Source: Gracilaria gracilis (taxonomy: Eukaryota; Rhodophyta; Florideophyceae; Gracilariales; Gracilariaceae). Taken from it: 64,000 nt of DNA. Location: NCBI GenBank assembly GCA_030374805.1, contig JARGSG010000093.1, positions 1 through 64,000 of the forward strand, given 5' to 3'. Both the position numbers and the translations under genes were made by a program. The first letter of the stretch is position 1; each line of letters begins with the position of its first letter. Positions 20,338 to 31,769 of this stretch are shown here, piece after piece. The notes under the pieces are model-generated. The model did no database searches. It was not told the origin of the DNA and saw nothing but the letters and a program-made list of their open reading frames with translations.

Positions 20338-20398
20338 ACAACTAAATCTATGCCTTTTTATCGCCTTTTACTACACTACGCTCGCCATTTGTTGCGCA

Positions 20399-21588
20399 AT
20401 GGAAGATTTCAGGAGGATGAAAAACTTTTCGGCCGTGCTGGTGACGATTTCTAACTTTGGAGAGCCGCACGGAAGCTCTGCGTCAAGCAGAGGGCGTTTT
20501 ACGCTATGTCATTGTGGATGTCGTTGGTACGAAGGACGATCTGGCGTAGAAGGAGAAGCTGGATGTTTTTAAGGCGTGCTCGCTCTTTATACGTTCAATT
20601 GGAGACAAGCCACTTCAACTTCGCCTTTCCGATCAACCCAATCCACCTCGGATGTAAAAGAAGTTAAAGGATTGGTGTGCGGTGTCAAATGTAGTTTCTA
20701 AAGTTTAACTACAGTCGAGATTGACTCGCATGAAGTGCCCTGGTCAGTCAATGCATGATTATGTAGATGCCTTTGAAGAGATCTTTAATCGTTTAGCTAG
20801 GATGGGCACTGCCGTTGGCGAAGAAATGCAGGTTGCAATATTCCAAGCATGATTTGGGGACAAGAACTCTTCGGTGTATGGCAGCACAGTGACGGCTCCA
20901 CTGACATTTGACTACAATGTTTCGTGGGAAGTAGTGACAGCCCGCTTACTTCAAGAGTACGAGGAGCGTCTTGGTTCTGGGATGAAAGACAGTGGTACTA
21001 GTAATGAAAGTATCGCGTTACAGGCAAATATCAGGAGAAAAAATCGTGGACGTAAGGTCTAGAGGGAAACTCGAATTTGCTATGCATGTCGCAAGAAGGG
21101 ATATATAGCTCGCAACTGTCCTGAGAGAAGTAGCCAACGTGAAGATAATGCCTATACTCGTTCTCGAAGCACGGGACATGAGAAGGCAAATAGGGCTACC
21201 CTACTGAGAGCCACTGTTTACAACTCCAAAATCGTCTTGGACTCTTGTGCTTTTCAGCACATGGTCGGAAACCGTGCAGTTTTCATGAATATCCGCCCAA
21301 TTAAGGAGAAAACTGCGGCATTGGGTGACTCTAGTACATTGCTTGCCGCCATGGAAGGTGATGCCGTGTTGCGCACGAAAGTGAAAACTGGCTCAGGCAT
21401 TCAAGAACATGATATATACCTTCGCCAAAAACTCTTTGTACCAGAAATTCAGGACGTACTAATATCCTGCTCCGCTTTGTGCGATGACGATATCAGACTG
21501 GATTTTAGTACTTCGCAGTGCATTGGGGGCAGAAATAGGAACGCTCTCCTCCAAGCCCGACGAAAGGGCGGACTGTATGTCATCTATG
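20399..21588 (+). pseudogene. copia gag and protease region (broken)
   Basis: Gag-like sequence with a zinc-knuckle-like motif (around 21080-21120, C-Y-A-C followed by RNC). The copia protease segment follows near 21235-21300, with the LDS-type active site followed by HMVGNRAVF, and then the pre-integrase region up to the G2 insertion. Broken at a few places. Confidence 0.7.
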
Positions 21589-21593
21589 GACGC

Positions 21594-22030
21594 TGTAGTG
21601 CAATAGAATCAGCGCATATTGGGTATTCATAGTAGCATAGTAGTAGTTTAGTGTGCACAAGGTGCCCCTCAGGGTGTCCACGTGTAGGGCTCATGCACTC
21701 TGTTGTGCCAGTCCTCAGCAACCCCCTTTGTAGGTAGATTGTTTATTATTTTTCGACACGTGGCTGCTGTCCCTAGAGATGCACTTAAGCACCTCTCGCT
21801 GGGCAGAGCTGACCGTGGTAGACCTCAAGCACCCCCTAGCCAATTCTTCATCGTCTAGTTTCCCATAGGGTCGTTCTGCCGCCGCTACCAGTGCTGCACG
21901 CCTGTCTCGTGCCCCGTTGTTCAACAATAAGTTATCGCCGCTGCACGCTCCTTTGTCCCCGCTTGGGTGCTGCGCAGAGTATCCCTATTTCTTGGGTATT
22001 GTTGGTACTCACTCGCGTGAGTGTACTTCA
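21594..22030 (+). repeat. 5' LTR of G2
   Basis: 437 bp, TGTAGTGC to TACTTCA. Same length as its partner, with about 22 substitutions. Confidence 0.92.
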
Positions 22031-22031
22031 T

Positions 22032-22043
22032 TGGTCTCCCGAC
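22032..22043 (+). other. Primer-binding site of G2
   Basis: TGGTCTCCCGAC starts two bases after the LTR and is identical to the one in G1. Confidence 0.75.
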
Positions 22044-22200
22044 ATAGAACAGCCTTAGTGCGTCGTTCTTGGTTTAGTTCCATTTTGGCCTCTTTATGGA
22101 AATGGTTTCGCTTTTCAGAACCGCATTGAACCATTTCGGGACTTACAAACCCGCCTGGAAACGCCGCATGGTTATAGCTACCGCATTTTCCATCTATTAG

Positions 22201-23106
22201 TTGTTTAGAGCTTGCCCAATTGGGATTTGTTTGCCGCAAGCCGGACAGAAATCTTTTCGCCTTACCATCATGACCACCTCTCCAGGTTCCTCAAAAGAGC
22301 ATGACGAAGTAGCTGTGACCACTCGAGATCACGGCGCGATCGAAGTCGTGCCAGATAACCCCTCGCGGGCTTACAGCAATAGAAGTGCTCATAGGGAGAT
22401 CCTGCCCCTCGCGGATAACCAGGAGATTCTTCTCCGTCAGTCAACACCAACCGAGTTCCGGAAGCGTCTTGAGGCCATGCGTGAGCAAACCTTCTTGGGA
22501 ACACCTCCACAGTCCCATCGGGAAGCACCGCTCAACCCCTTGGGCGACACGCCATCAGTGACTCCAGGTGAGGAACGCCCGTTTCTCCCTGTTGGGTTAC
22601 TTATAGACTTGAAGCCACTAATGAAATTGATGGTCACCTCCAGGGTTGAACGTTTGATTTCCCAAAGGGTCTTTGCAGAAGTGGAAGCCTTGACGGACAC
22701 CCTTGTCCATTGGGTCGCTTCCAAGTTGACGATTTCTTGTGTTCTGGACAAAGCTATTGCCATCAGTGTGCACACTGTGGTAAAGCGCCGTTTTCGGCTT
22801 GTCCCAGCAGTGGATAAGTTACTCGTTTCAAATTTTCTTGGTTATGCTGATTTGGCAAACCTTTATTCCTTCGGGTGCTGCAGTCGATTCACGACCCGAG
22901 TGGGACCCCTCTCTAGACAGACCAAATTTGGACGTTCATCTCTGTCGGGAAACAGAAGTACTGGCAGCGTCCTTATAAAGAGATGCGGTAAACGCGGAGA
23001 AATGAACGCTCCAAACCGACACCCGACCAGGAGAGAGGTTAACCGCAGAGGTACTAACCTTCCCAAGTCGGGCGCTCTGAGTCCGGACGTGGATGCCGAG
23101 ACCTAG
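22201..23106 (+). pseudogene. gag-like ORF of G2
   Basis: A 301-codon frame; a more natural start may be the ATG at 22271 (MTTSPGSSKEHDEVAV). A Ser/Pro-rich N-terminus of about 110 residues is followed by a helical region (RVFAEVEALTDTLVHWVASK). It resembles the organisation of the G1 gag N-terminus, where a Pro/Ala-rich leader precedes DRAKAVFTATVNEAM. The frame then becomes basic and unstructured. It has no zinc knuckle and no protease after it. Assignment as gag rests on position and layout. Confidence 0.5.
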
Positions 23107-26100
23107 CTTTTTAACACCTTCTCCTCCAAAGTGGATATATTCACTACTTGGATTCTACCCCATTGGGATTCTTGGTCTTTTCTCTTTACTTAGTTCTTTA
23201 TTATAACTTGTTTCCCTTCTGGGACACGTTTCTATAACTGACATCTTCTCTTTCCTTTTCCTTTTCCCTTTCCTCCGAAACACAGTTTGGGTTTTGAAGA
23301 CTCCCCTGTCAGGACTCCCTAGTTCTTCTCTCTTCGTCTGGGAGGAAGTAAACCTGACAAGGGAGGGTCCTTCTGGTATCTTTTTCCCAGATTGGGCACG
23401 AGTTTGGCTTGGAAACGAGTTGCTCTCGTTTCTTTCTGGAACACTCTTTCCCAACTGGGTGTTTGTCTACAAATTCCTAAAGCCATCGCGGTCGTCCCGT
23501 TTTGGATTTCGTCACAAATACAGTATCCGGTAGAGGTTGGCTTTCTGGTCACATTTACTGAGAAGGCTCCGATCGGGTGGGTCACTTTATACTGGATGCT
23601 GTGTTCTCATTTGGGTCGTGTTCACGTTGATGAACAGGAAACTCCTTCTTCTCTGAAGTGAATTTGCCGAATTCACCCTTGCGGGAAAAGGCGAGGAAAT
23701 CAATGCAAGGCACGGACTTCCTCGACACTATGAGGATTTATCCTCACCGATTGGGTACGATTTGGATACCTCACAGGTTTCCAAAATGGTTCCCGCTCCG
23801 TGGTTGACCATTCATTGGATATTTTGGTTTATCCCTCACTGGGAAACCTGTTACCAGTATATTGGTCGACCGACATAACCGTTGTCGGATTTTAGTTTTT
23901 CAGCGAACCCCACATGGGCTTGGAAGACCGCTTTTTGCAATGAGTTATTCTGGAGAGAACATTTTTCGAGTCCTCTACAGAACCAAAATGGTTTTCATCT
24001 TGTCAGCACTTACCCCTCAAGCGATGAATCACAGGCGTTTCTGGACCCCAATGGGTTTCTTCGCATCTCTACGGTATTATTCATTACCGTTCTGGATTAA
24101 TCGCTTATGGATTCTACCCTTTTGGGATTCTTTTGTTTCTGTGGCTTTCGTTCATGCATCTGGGCTCGTTTCCGTTCGAGTCCTTCCTCTGGGTTTTATA
24201 TCCATATTTGTTAGTTTGTATGCACCCTGATATCCCCCGCTCTGTCTTTCGAAATACCGCTTGGGCCTTCGCAGCTCGTGCGGTGCGCTCGCCTAAGAGG
24301 AGGAGAATGATTGTGTATTTCATGATGCCCTTCGGGTCATAGTCTACCCTACACTTCTTAGGAGTTTCCCTCTCGGGATGTGGCCACTATCTCTTGGACT
24401 ATCTCCCAGCTCACTTCTTTCGTTTCCCTTTGGGTTTGGTGGGACCTACACAGAATGTCTTTGGGTGAAAATGCACCCTCTTCGGCTTTGAGATACCACA
24501 AGTACCTCGCGAGGTTACTATTTTGACACCAACATGGGTGCATATAGAAACCCTTTCTTTAGGAACTGAATAATACCGTATGTAGCGGGAAATTCGTGGA
24601 GGATTATCTCTAATAACCCTGGTTGCGCCGGGCTCCAGTACGCTGAATGGCTCCCTTTCACATTCCTTCGAACCATTAGGAAGGTGTTTACGTTTTACAC
24701 TTTCGAATCCCTTTCGGGTTTGGATCGAAAACGAAGAATCCGGACTTGGTCTGATGTCGTATTTCGAGTTCTCCCTACTATGGTTTGAGGCATTGCAACC
24801 ATTTGGCGACAATGGCATATATAGATCTTGCCTTTAGGTTTCACATTTTGCTCCCAATCGGTTTCGTTCTAAACCGACTGGTACAGTGAACAGTGGAATC
24901 AGAGCAGGTGTGCTGCATCGCCGTATGGGCCAGTCTTTTCATTTTCATAAGATTTGCATTGGTACACCCTCCGGGTCGTGCCGATGTCCAACACATGCGC
25001 ATGTGAACTGGTACTTCCATTCTGAGCCCACTGGGTGCATAACCTGCTCTACACTCAGGCAATCTCCGCTCCACGGCTTTGAAGTTCAGCGCTCATCCCC
25101 TCTTGTGTTTCGAAGTTCTTTTCATACGCAGGTCGGTGGATTGTTTTCTTCGAACGGGATGCAGGTCTCCAAGTGTGGACCTGTGCTTATTCTACCCTCT
25201 GGGATGGATCGCGACACAAGAAGTGGAGAGAAGTTGCTCACTGGCCTCTCATGGGGCGTGTTTGACCACTGAATCCCCACGGAAAAAAAACTACGCCATA
25301 TTATGATGCAGCTAACCCTTTAAGGAACGTTCCTTATGAGCCACAGTCTACTGGTCCTAAAAGGGTTTGAACCGATCCTAGAACCGTGACGGACCCCTCT
25401 GGGACGTCCCTTCTAGATGCAGAGTTGCCACCTGAACTCCTCGTGGAGGAAGGCGACGACTGAAACAAATGGGGCGAAGATATGCGGGCCGCTGACGGTA
25501 CTGCTCCTCATGGGTTTTTGACCGTCGACGCCCTATGGGACAGCGACCCATAGCCGCAGGACTTCTGGGGAGCCATTGCTCTAATTCCCCTCGGCGTCTT
25601 CGTTCGACCTATTGCGCGACGCAGCCGCGCATGCGCGTACCTTCCACGAACCTTTTCCGCTGAGTTTGGTCCACTTTCTTCGTTTCGGCAAGAAAAATTT
25701 TGGCATAGTCTCCCCCTGGCCATGGCGGCCAAAACTTTTCCCGGATGGATAGCGCTGGTTCAAACCCCATTGGGACTCCCAAAGGACTCGGGAACGGTTC
25801 ACGCCACTTTGGAAGCCGTTTTGACCCCTTTGAGATGACTTGAGACGACTTAAAACACCCGCTGTGCGGAGCGCAAGGCCTGTTGAGGAGTGTGCACACC
25901 CGAAGAGAAGCTGTACATCGCTGGCGTGCGCCGTTGCACGCCAAAATCACCCACGTAGGACACGCGCGCGCCATGCACAGGCGCGCACCATTATGCGCTG
26001 CTGCAGGCGTGCAAAACGCCACGTGGGCCACGCGCGTGGGTAGCCGATTCAGTCTACAGTATTGCCCGTAGGGAGGCGGTTCGGCACGGTCAAAAAATTC

Positions 26101-28209
26101 TAAGTATTTTCATGTGCCTCGCACCCCAAAACGGGCACTGCAAGCCTCTGAAACGTCCGCGTTTCGGAGATACGGGCGAAACAAAGAATCGGCCTTTTTG
26201 ACCCCGCACGGGAGGATAATTTCCGCGAATTTTTTTTTGATTCTCCTTGCAAATAACCCTCCGGAAATTTGGAGCATTCTGGCCTTTTGCGCACAGAGGA
26301 CATTTGCATTGCGCCCCATGTCATACCGTGCACTTCGCGGCCTCACTGGCACGCGCTGCACGCCCGTGGACATCGCCGTGGGCACGTGCGCATCGCCGCG
26401 TGCACGTAGCATCGCCCTAACGGTGCCGGCGGTGTTGGTGGCGCTCCCCATCGAGCAATCTCGACACTTGGAGAGCAAGCGCACTCCAAGAAGGGCAGGG
26501 GACCGAACGAGGGCTTGTTACGACACATTCGCGCGGTTCAGCACGCAACGGACGCTAAAAGCAGGGCCAAAATGCGTGTCAAGACCCTCGGCGGAGAAGG
26601 TACTGCGGCCACGATGGACCGAGAACATCTCTTTCTTTCAAGTTTAACCACCCATTTGGGAAGGCAGCTGTACCCTTTGGGCCGAACAGATAGAAATCCA
26701 CAGCGCGTGGTTCGGTATAGCGCAGTTTTGAAGAAGACCCTATGGGACTCTACAGTAAGATAGTGAAGTGGCTGCAAAAGGATTCAATTGAATGAAATGG
26801 ACCCATGCGGGATATAACCGGAAATGAAAAGCATTATTCATAGGACCCTCCAAGGAATTGACAACCTCCCAACGTGGACTGCAGGGTGATCAAGCATGTA
26901 CCGCCTCCCCTCTCGGGTACAGCGAATCATCAAAGCGCAAGTAACCACACTGGGAAGGAGAGTGCAGCGCTTGTAAATACGTTGACACAGATCAATTCCA
27001 CTGGGTCTACCGTGTAAGAGCCGCATACAAGACCATTCGCCGGGGAATTGCAATGAAGCCAAACTGAACCCATATGTGCCAGGGCTCTCCGTAAACGGGG
27101 AAGAAGAGAGTAACAACACCTCATGCTGGGACTCAAAGGCTACATATATGCCACCCCTAGGGACTGCGTGCACCGCAAGCGTAAGGCATGAGAGTCTCAG
27201 GAAATTGAACACTCGCTTGTTGCGCATTCTGGGAATATGTAGGCGCAGCGCTGCGCTCCCGCGGCATCTCCGCGAAGAAATACCGACCACTTCTACATTG
27301 ACCTGTCCATCGGGAACGCGTTGGCCTTCGTGCCCATGGTGGATACCAGCGCAACATTCAGGGATTAAAATCAACTGACTAACGGCAGCAAGCCCACAGT
27401 GTTTGAGGTGTTCGATCTTCGCCCCACCTGAATACTCTTCGACTCAAGTACAGGGCCAGTTCGGTTGCGGCATGCGGGCGGACTTTCTGATCTTAGGTCA
27501 GCACCAGAGAAGCGGAAAATGTGATTTAATCGGACGCTCTGTCGAGTCCACGTTGCGCGACGTGAAAATAACCTATTGGGCAGCTCCTCCAATCACTAGG
27601 ATGGCCCCGCAGGGGTGCTATTGAGATCTTCCCCGGCACTGCGACGAGTTCGAAGGCCGATGGTACTGCCGATCTAATCGAAAATTGTCGTGCCACCTCC
27701 TCGCATCCCTCCCACTTGTATACCGACCCCTAACGTGAAACGGCGTACGCTCACTGAAATGTCCTGAACGAGACACCACGACCGTGCCATTCTATCGCCC
27801 TTATGGGACTCCTTCGTTGTCACACTTGCCGGGGTTTATGAGCTATTTGTGCCCTCTATGGATCTTGAACGCCCGAAATTGGCTCAGCGCCATGTCCGCC
27901 TAGCGGATGTCGACCAGTCATGCAAACACTCACGTGACTCTGTTCGCCTGCGCTTTGCCCCGTCGCTACGGCAATCGCTAACCACCCGCTTGGGATTTCG
28001 AGATACAATCAATTGTGCTCCGCCGCGTCGGCTGGTCTACCGCGTAGGCCGTGCTCCCTCCATAAGCATTCAATAGCGCCTGTTCGCGCTTGATGGTTAC
28101 CAAAATGGGACATGGCGGATTCCAAAGTGGTGGTTAGATGTATTCCCCTCGCGATTCGCCTTTCTTCCGCATGAAAATGTTCTGCCAGCCTCGGGACGAG
28201 GCCAGATTT
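23107..28209 (+). other. Noncoding body of G2
   Basis: About 5.1 kb without recognisable pol genes. From about 22860 to 25800 the sequence is full of short interrupted palindromes of the type CC-N4-8-GG (for example CCCAACTGGG and CCCATTGGGA), far denser than in the neighbours. 25840-26060 is CpG-rich. 26041-26272 matches the structured block of G1 (11396-11617). A 178-codon minus-strand ORF lies at 26838-27374, roughly where G1 has its antisense ORFs, but no clear sequence match is seen. Confidence 0.6.
26041..26272 (+). repeat. Block shared by G1 and G2
   Basis: Diverged copy of 11396-11617 in the same orientation, including GGTCAAAAAAT followed by CTAAGTATTTT and the downstream GCCTCTGAAAC and CTTGCAA words. 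The left arm of the G1 hairpin is well kept (CGGCACGGTCAAAA); the right arm is weaker. Confidence 0.75.
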
Positions 28210-28222
28210 AAGAAGGGGAGTC

Positions 28223-28659
28223 TGTAGTGCAATAGAATCAGCGCATATTGGGTATTCATAGTAGCATAGTAGTATCTTAGTGTGAACAAGGTGCCCCTCA
28301 GGGTGTCCACGTGTAGGGCTCATGCACTCTGTTGTGCCAGTTCTCAGCAACCCTCTTTGTAGGTAGATTGTTTATTATTTTTTGACACGTGGCTGCTGTC
28401 CCCAGAGATGCACTTAAGCACCTCTTGCTGGGCAGAGCTGATCATGGTAAACCTCAAGCACCCCCTAGCCGATTCTTCATCGTCTTGTTTTCCATAGGGT
28501 CGTTCTGCCGCCGCTACCGGTGCTGCACGCCTGTCTCGTGCCCCGTTGTTCAACAATAAGTTATCTTCGCTGCACGCTTCTTTGTCCCCGCTTGGGTGCT
28601 GCGCAGAGTATCCCTATTTCTTGGGCATTGCTGATACTCACTTGCGTGAGTGTACTTCA
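28223..28659 (+). repeat. 3' LTR of G2
   Basis: Partner of 21594-22030, preceded by the purine tract AAGAAGGGGAGTC. Confidence 0.92.
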
Positions 28660-28746
28660 GACACTTTTCATGCGAGGACACAGGACACAGAGCCTTGATC
28701 GCAAGGTCCAAGATTACTGACCGCCTTTGGCACACTAGACTAGGAT

Positions 28747-30042
28747 ATGTCAACTAATACAGCGTACGGGACCTCTTGTGTTCCAAATGCTCTGCAACCC
28801 TTAAGGTCCAAGACCTTCACGAAGGAGATATGCGCAACTTGCACGAGGGCCAAAAAAACACGGTGCAGACATCATTCGAACCCAGCGCGTGCTTCAACGG
28901 TTTGTGAAATAGTTCAAAGCGATGTTTGCGGACCGATGTCAGGATCCAAATTCTTTGTCTCATTCAAGGACGACTACTCGACATACGTTGTAGTCCAGAC
29001 TGTCAAACAGAAGAGTGAAACCGCCGCCGAGTTCAAAGCATTCGAGAAATGGGTAGAACGCAGAACTAAGTGCAATATTCAGAAGTTAAGAAGTAACCGC
29101 GGTGGAGAGTACGTAGCCTTGAAAAGCTACTTGCGAGAGAAAGGAATCGTTTAATGCCCATCAACTTCTTACTCTCCAAACGAGAATGGTGTAGCGGAAT
29201 GTACCAACAGGACGATCGTGGAATGCGCACGATCCCTTTTGCTACACGCTGAACTTCCGAAACAGTTCTGGGCTGAAGCAGTCTCTCACGCTGCTGACAT
29301 TCGCAACCAATTCTTCTGTCCCACAATAGGTTCAGAAACTGGTTTCGAACTTTTCACTGGTCGTAAGTCTCGGATTGATTACCTTCGGATGTTCGGAAGT
29401 CAGGCATGGGTTCACATCCCAAAGGAGAATTGTAAGAAAATCGACGCGAAGAGTAGGGAAGGAATTATCATTGGATGCTTTGCAAACAGTCAGTATATGG
29501 TCTGGCTAAAGCAATCAGAGACTGTTGTAGTAGCTCGTGATGTGCTCGTGGACGAAGAATCATTTCCGGGATTTTCTTGGGTTGGTACTGGGAAGGAAGA
29601 AGACTCTACTGATAGATCGGACTCACAAGAAAATGAACTTGGTGTATATTCCGAAAAGTCAAAAGAAACCATCACCGAGAAATCGAATTCACCGCAGGAA
29701 AATGAGGAAACAAGTAGTCACTGGACAACAGAGGTTGACGAAGATGTCATCGAATGTATAACGCACAACCCCTCGCAACCTTCCACATATGACACGACAG
29801 GACAAGGATATGCACCGGACATCCCAGAGAAGAGCGAAGTATCAGAGCAATCTGCCTCTAGATACCCTTCTCGTCAGCGAAAAGCACCAGAACGTTTCGA
29901 TCCTGCAAAGGCCATTGCAGCCGTAGCCACCCCTCTTAGGACACCAGACATTGTGAAAGAAGCCTTACGTATGTTTGACGCTGCTTGTCAGCGTTCAGCG
30001 ATCGATGATGATCTCTCATCACTTCAGGCACATCAGAAATAG
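28747..30042 (+). pseudogene. copia integrase region (broken)
   Basis: The zinc-binding part (CATCTRAKKTRC) is followed by the integrase core with VQSDVCGPM, FVSFKDDYSTYVVV and RSNRGGEY. After the core come RTIVECARSLLLHAELPKQFWAEA, the FELFTGRKSRIDYLRMFGSQA block and the copia C-terminal segment (WVHIPKENCKKIDAKSREGI). The tail up to 30042 is the acidic linker with the conserved RYPSRQRKAPERF motif that precedes reverse transcriptase in copia elements. Confidence 0.85.
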
Positions 30043-30059
30043 GATGTTGTTCAACGCAG

Positions 30060-30770
30060 GCCCAAAATGAAACCAATTGGTACAAGAATGGTCTTCCTTC
30101 GGAAGAAAAATGCAGTTGGGGACACTGTGCGTCACAAGGCACGACTTTTTGTTCGAGGGTTTATGCAAGGGCTGGTTGAGCGAACATATGGTCCAGTCGT
30201 GGACTTCAACACGGTAGGTTTTGTGCTGGTACTGAGAGTACAGACAGGGTTCAGTATTCATCAAATGGATATTAAAAATGCGTTCCTGCATAGTGAACTA
30301 GATGACACCTTCTATGTTGTGCCCCCCGATGGTCTGGAACTCTGCCGCAAATCCGAGGTACTCAAGCTCCGTAAGGGTCTCTACAGTCTGAAGCAGGCTC
30401 CTTGCCAGTGGCATAAAAAGTGGCAGGAGGTTATGGACAGACTGGGATTTCACTGCTTGCTTTCGGACGAATGCCTTTATGTTAGAAAGGATGTGTGGGT
30501 GATGATTTAAGTTGATGACATCATCATTATTTCACTTGACATGAAGCATATAGACAATTTGAAGCACCAGATTTCACAATCTCTAGATGCAAAGGACACG
30601 GGGCCGCTCTCAAAGTTTCTAGGTGTTACATTCGAACGTAACAATGAAGCTGTCTTCCTCCCTTCAGAGGATTACATTATCGAGATGCTTAAGCGCTTTG
30701 GTATGGACAAATAAAGACCAGTTGCCACGCCCATCGCAAAGCTTTGGGCTAGAGATAATTGCTCTCATGA
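30060..30770 (+). pseudogene. copia reverse transcriptase region (broken)
   Basis: RVT_2-type blocks: KPIGTRMVFLRKKNAVGDTV, RLFVRGFMQG, IHQMDIKNAFLHSELDDTFY, KLRKGLYSLKQAPCQWHKKW and VDDIIIISLD (near 30510-30540), then the SKFLGVTFER segment. Confidence 0.88.
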
Positions 30771-30779
30771 TGCTTTCAA

Positions 30780-31200
30780 TCAGAGGATGTATCAGGAACT
30801 GATTGGTTGTTTGCTGTTTCTTGCCACTCGCACTAGACCAGACCTTAATGTTGCAGTGACACTGCTATCTAGAAGGAGTGCAAATCCCCGAGACTGCTAC
30901 ATGAAGGTTCTTCAGAGAATTCTGCGCTTTTTGAGAGGCACAAGCAATTACGGATTGAGAATGTCTACTACTGCAGGAGAATTGGGAGCTTTCGCCAATG
31001 CCGACTGGGGCAGCGATGTTGAAACGAGGAATTCAGCGAGTGGGTCCATTGTTTTGCTCAAAGAAAGTACAGTAGCCTGGAGATCTCTAAAGCAATCTGT
31101 CATTGCTCTCTCGACCTCTGAAGGAGAATACGTGTCTGCAAGCGAGGCTTCCAAGTTCGTTCTCTGGATGCGCGATCTACTTAAAAGATCTTGGGTTTGA
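30780..31200 (+). pseudogene. copia RNase H region
   Basis: The frame includes YQELIGCLLFLATRTRPDL, the junction block after reverse transcriptase, followed by the RNase H domain with GAFANADWGSD, NSASGSIVLLKES, WRSLKQSVIALST and SEGEYVSASEASK. Confidence 0.88.
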
Positions 31201-31456
31201 GATCAGAACGCCAACAACTCTGTACCAGCACAATCAAACCGCTATAAACTAAAAAACTTCCGGAATACGAGGAGCCAAACATGTGACAATTCGTGGCAAC
31301 TTCGTACGGGATATGATTGAATCGGGCTTAATATCTGTTGAGGGTTTGCCTACTGACAAAATGCCAGCAGATGTAATGACCAAGCTTCTTTCAGCAAATT
31401 TGTTTAGGAAGCATGGGACATTTCTGAGTGTTTGTAAATTATCAAAATCTAACCAA

Positions 31457-31769
31457 CATGGATCATGATGACGGTTATAGAGATTGCGCGGGATGAAGAG
31501 CACGTAGTATATTGCTCGTAATGAGTACATTTATCTACGAGGATACAACTGGATGTGAAGATATGCATTTTCGTCGTTATGTACTTAAGTTAGAAAAATG
31601 ATCTGCAGCATATGCAAACACGTAGGACGAAGTATGCGATATTTCATGATGCACAGTATCACGCATGGCTTCCCTCCTAGTCTAGCCCTGTTCCTATATA
31701 AGAAAACGAAAGTAGGGATACGAGTCCTGAATCAAGTCATTTCTTAACTCTACAAGCCAGAATTCGAAG
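31457..31769 (+). repeat. 3' LTR of the copia element
   Basis: Pairs with 20010-20322 at about 85% by eye. Confidence 0.75.

Larger units (their letters stand above)
21594..28659 (+). mobile_element. Non-autonomous Ty3/gypsy-type LTR element (G2), inserted in copia
   Basis: Two 437-bp LTRs (21594-22030 and 28223-28659) are flanked by GACGC (21589-21593) and GACAC (28660-28664), a slightly eroded 5-bp target duplication. The primer-binding site is the same as in G1 and the LTRs likewise start TGTAGT. LTR divergence is about 22 of 437 by eye (5%), older than G1 and younger than the copia host. Between the LTRs there is a gag-like ORF but no reverse transcriptase, RNase H or integrase, so it probably relied on enzymes of G1-type elements. 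Copia coding sequence resumes directly after it. Confidence 0.88.
20010..31769 (+). mobile_element. Ty1/copia LTR retrotransposon, old and broken, split by G2
   Basis: LTR-like repeats of about 313 bp flank a copia gene order: gag with a zinc-knuckle-like motif, protease, integrase, reverse transcriptase, RNase H. Integrase before reverse transcriptase identifies Ty1/copia. G2 (21594-28659) is inserted just after the protease; without it the element would be about 4.7 kb, normal for copia. The LTRs differ at roughly 15% of sites by eye, making it the oldest of the three datable LTR elements. The coding region has several breaks. Confidence 0.88.

Noticed and set aside
26838-27374. Minus-strand ORF of G2 as a homologue of the G1 antisense ORFs
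   Set aside because: The position is similar but no convincing shared residues were found by eye.
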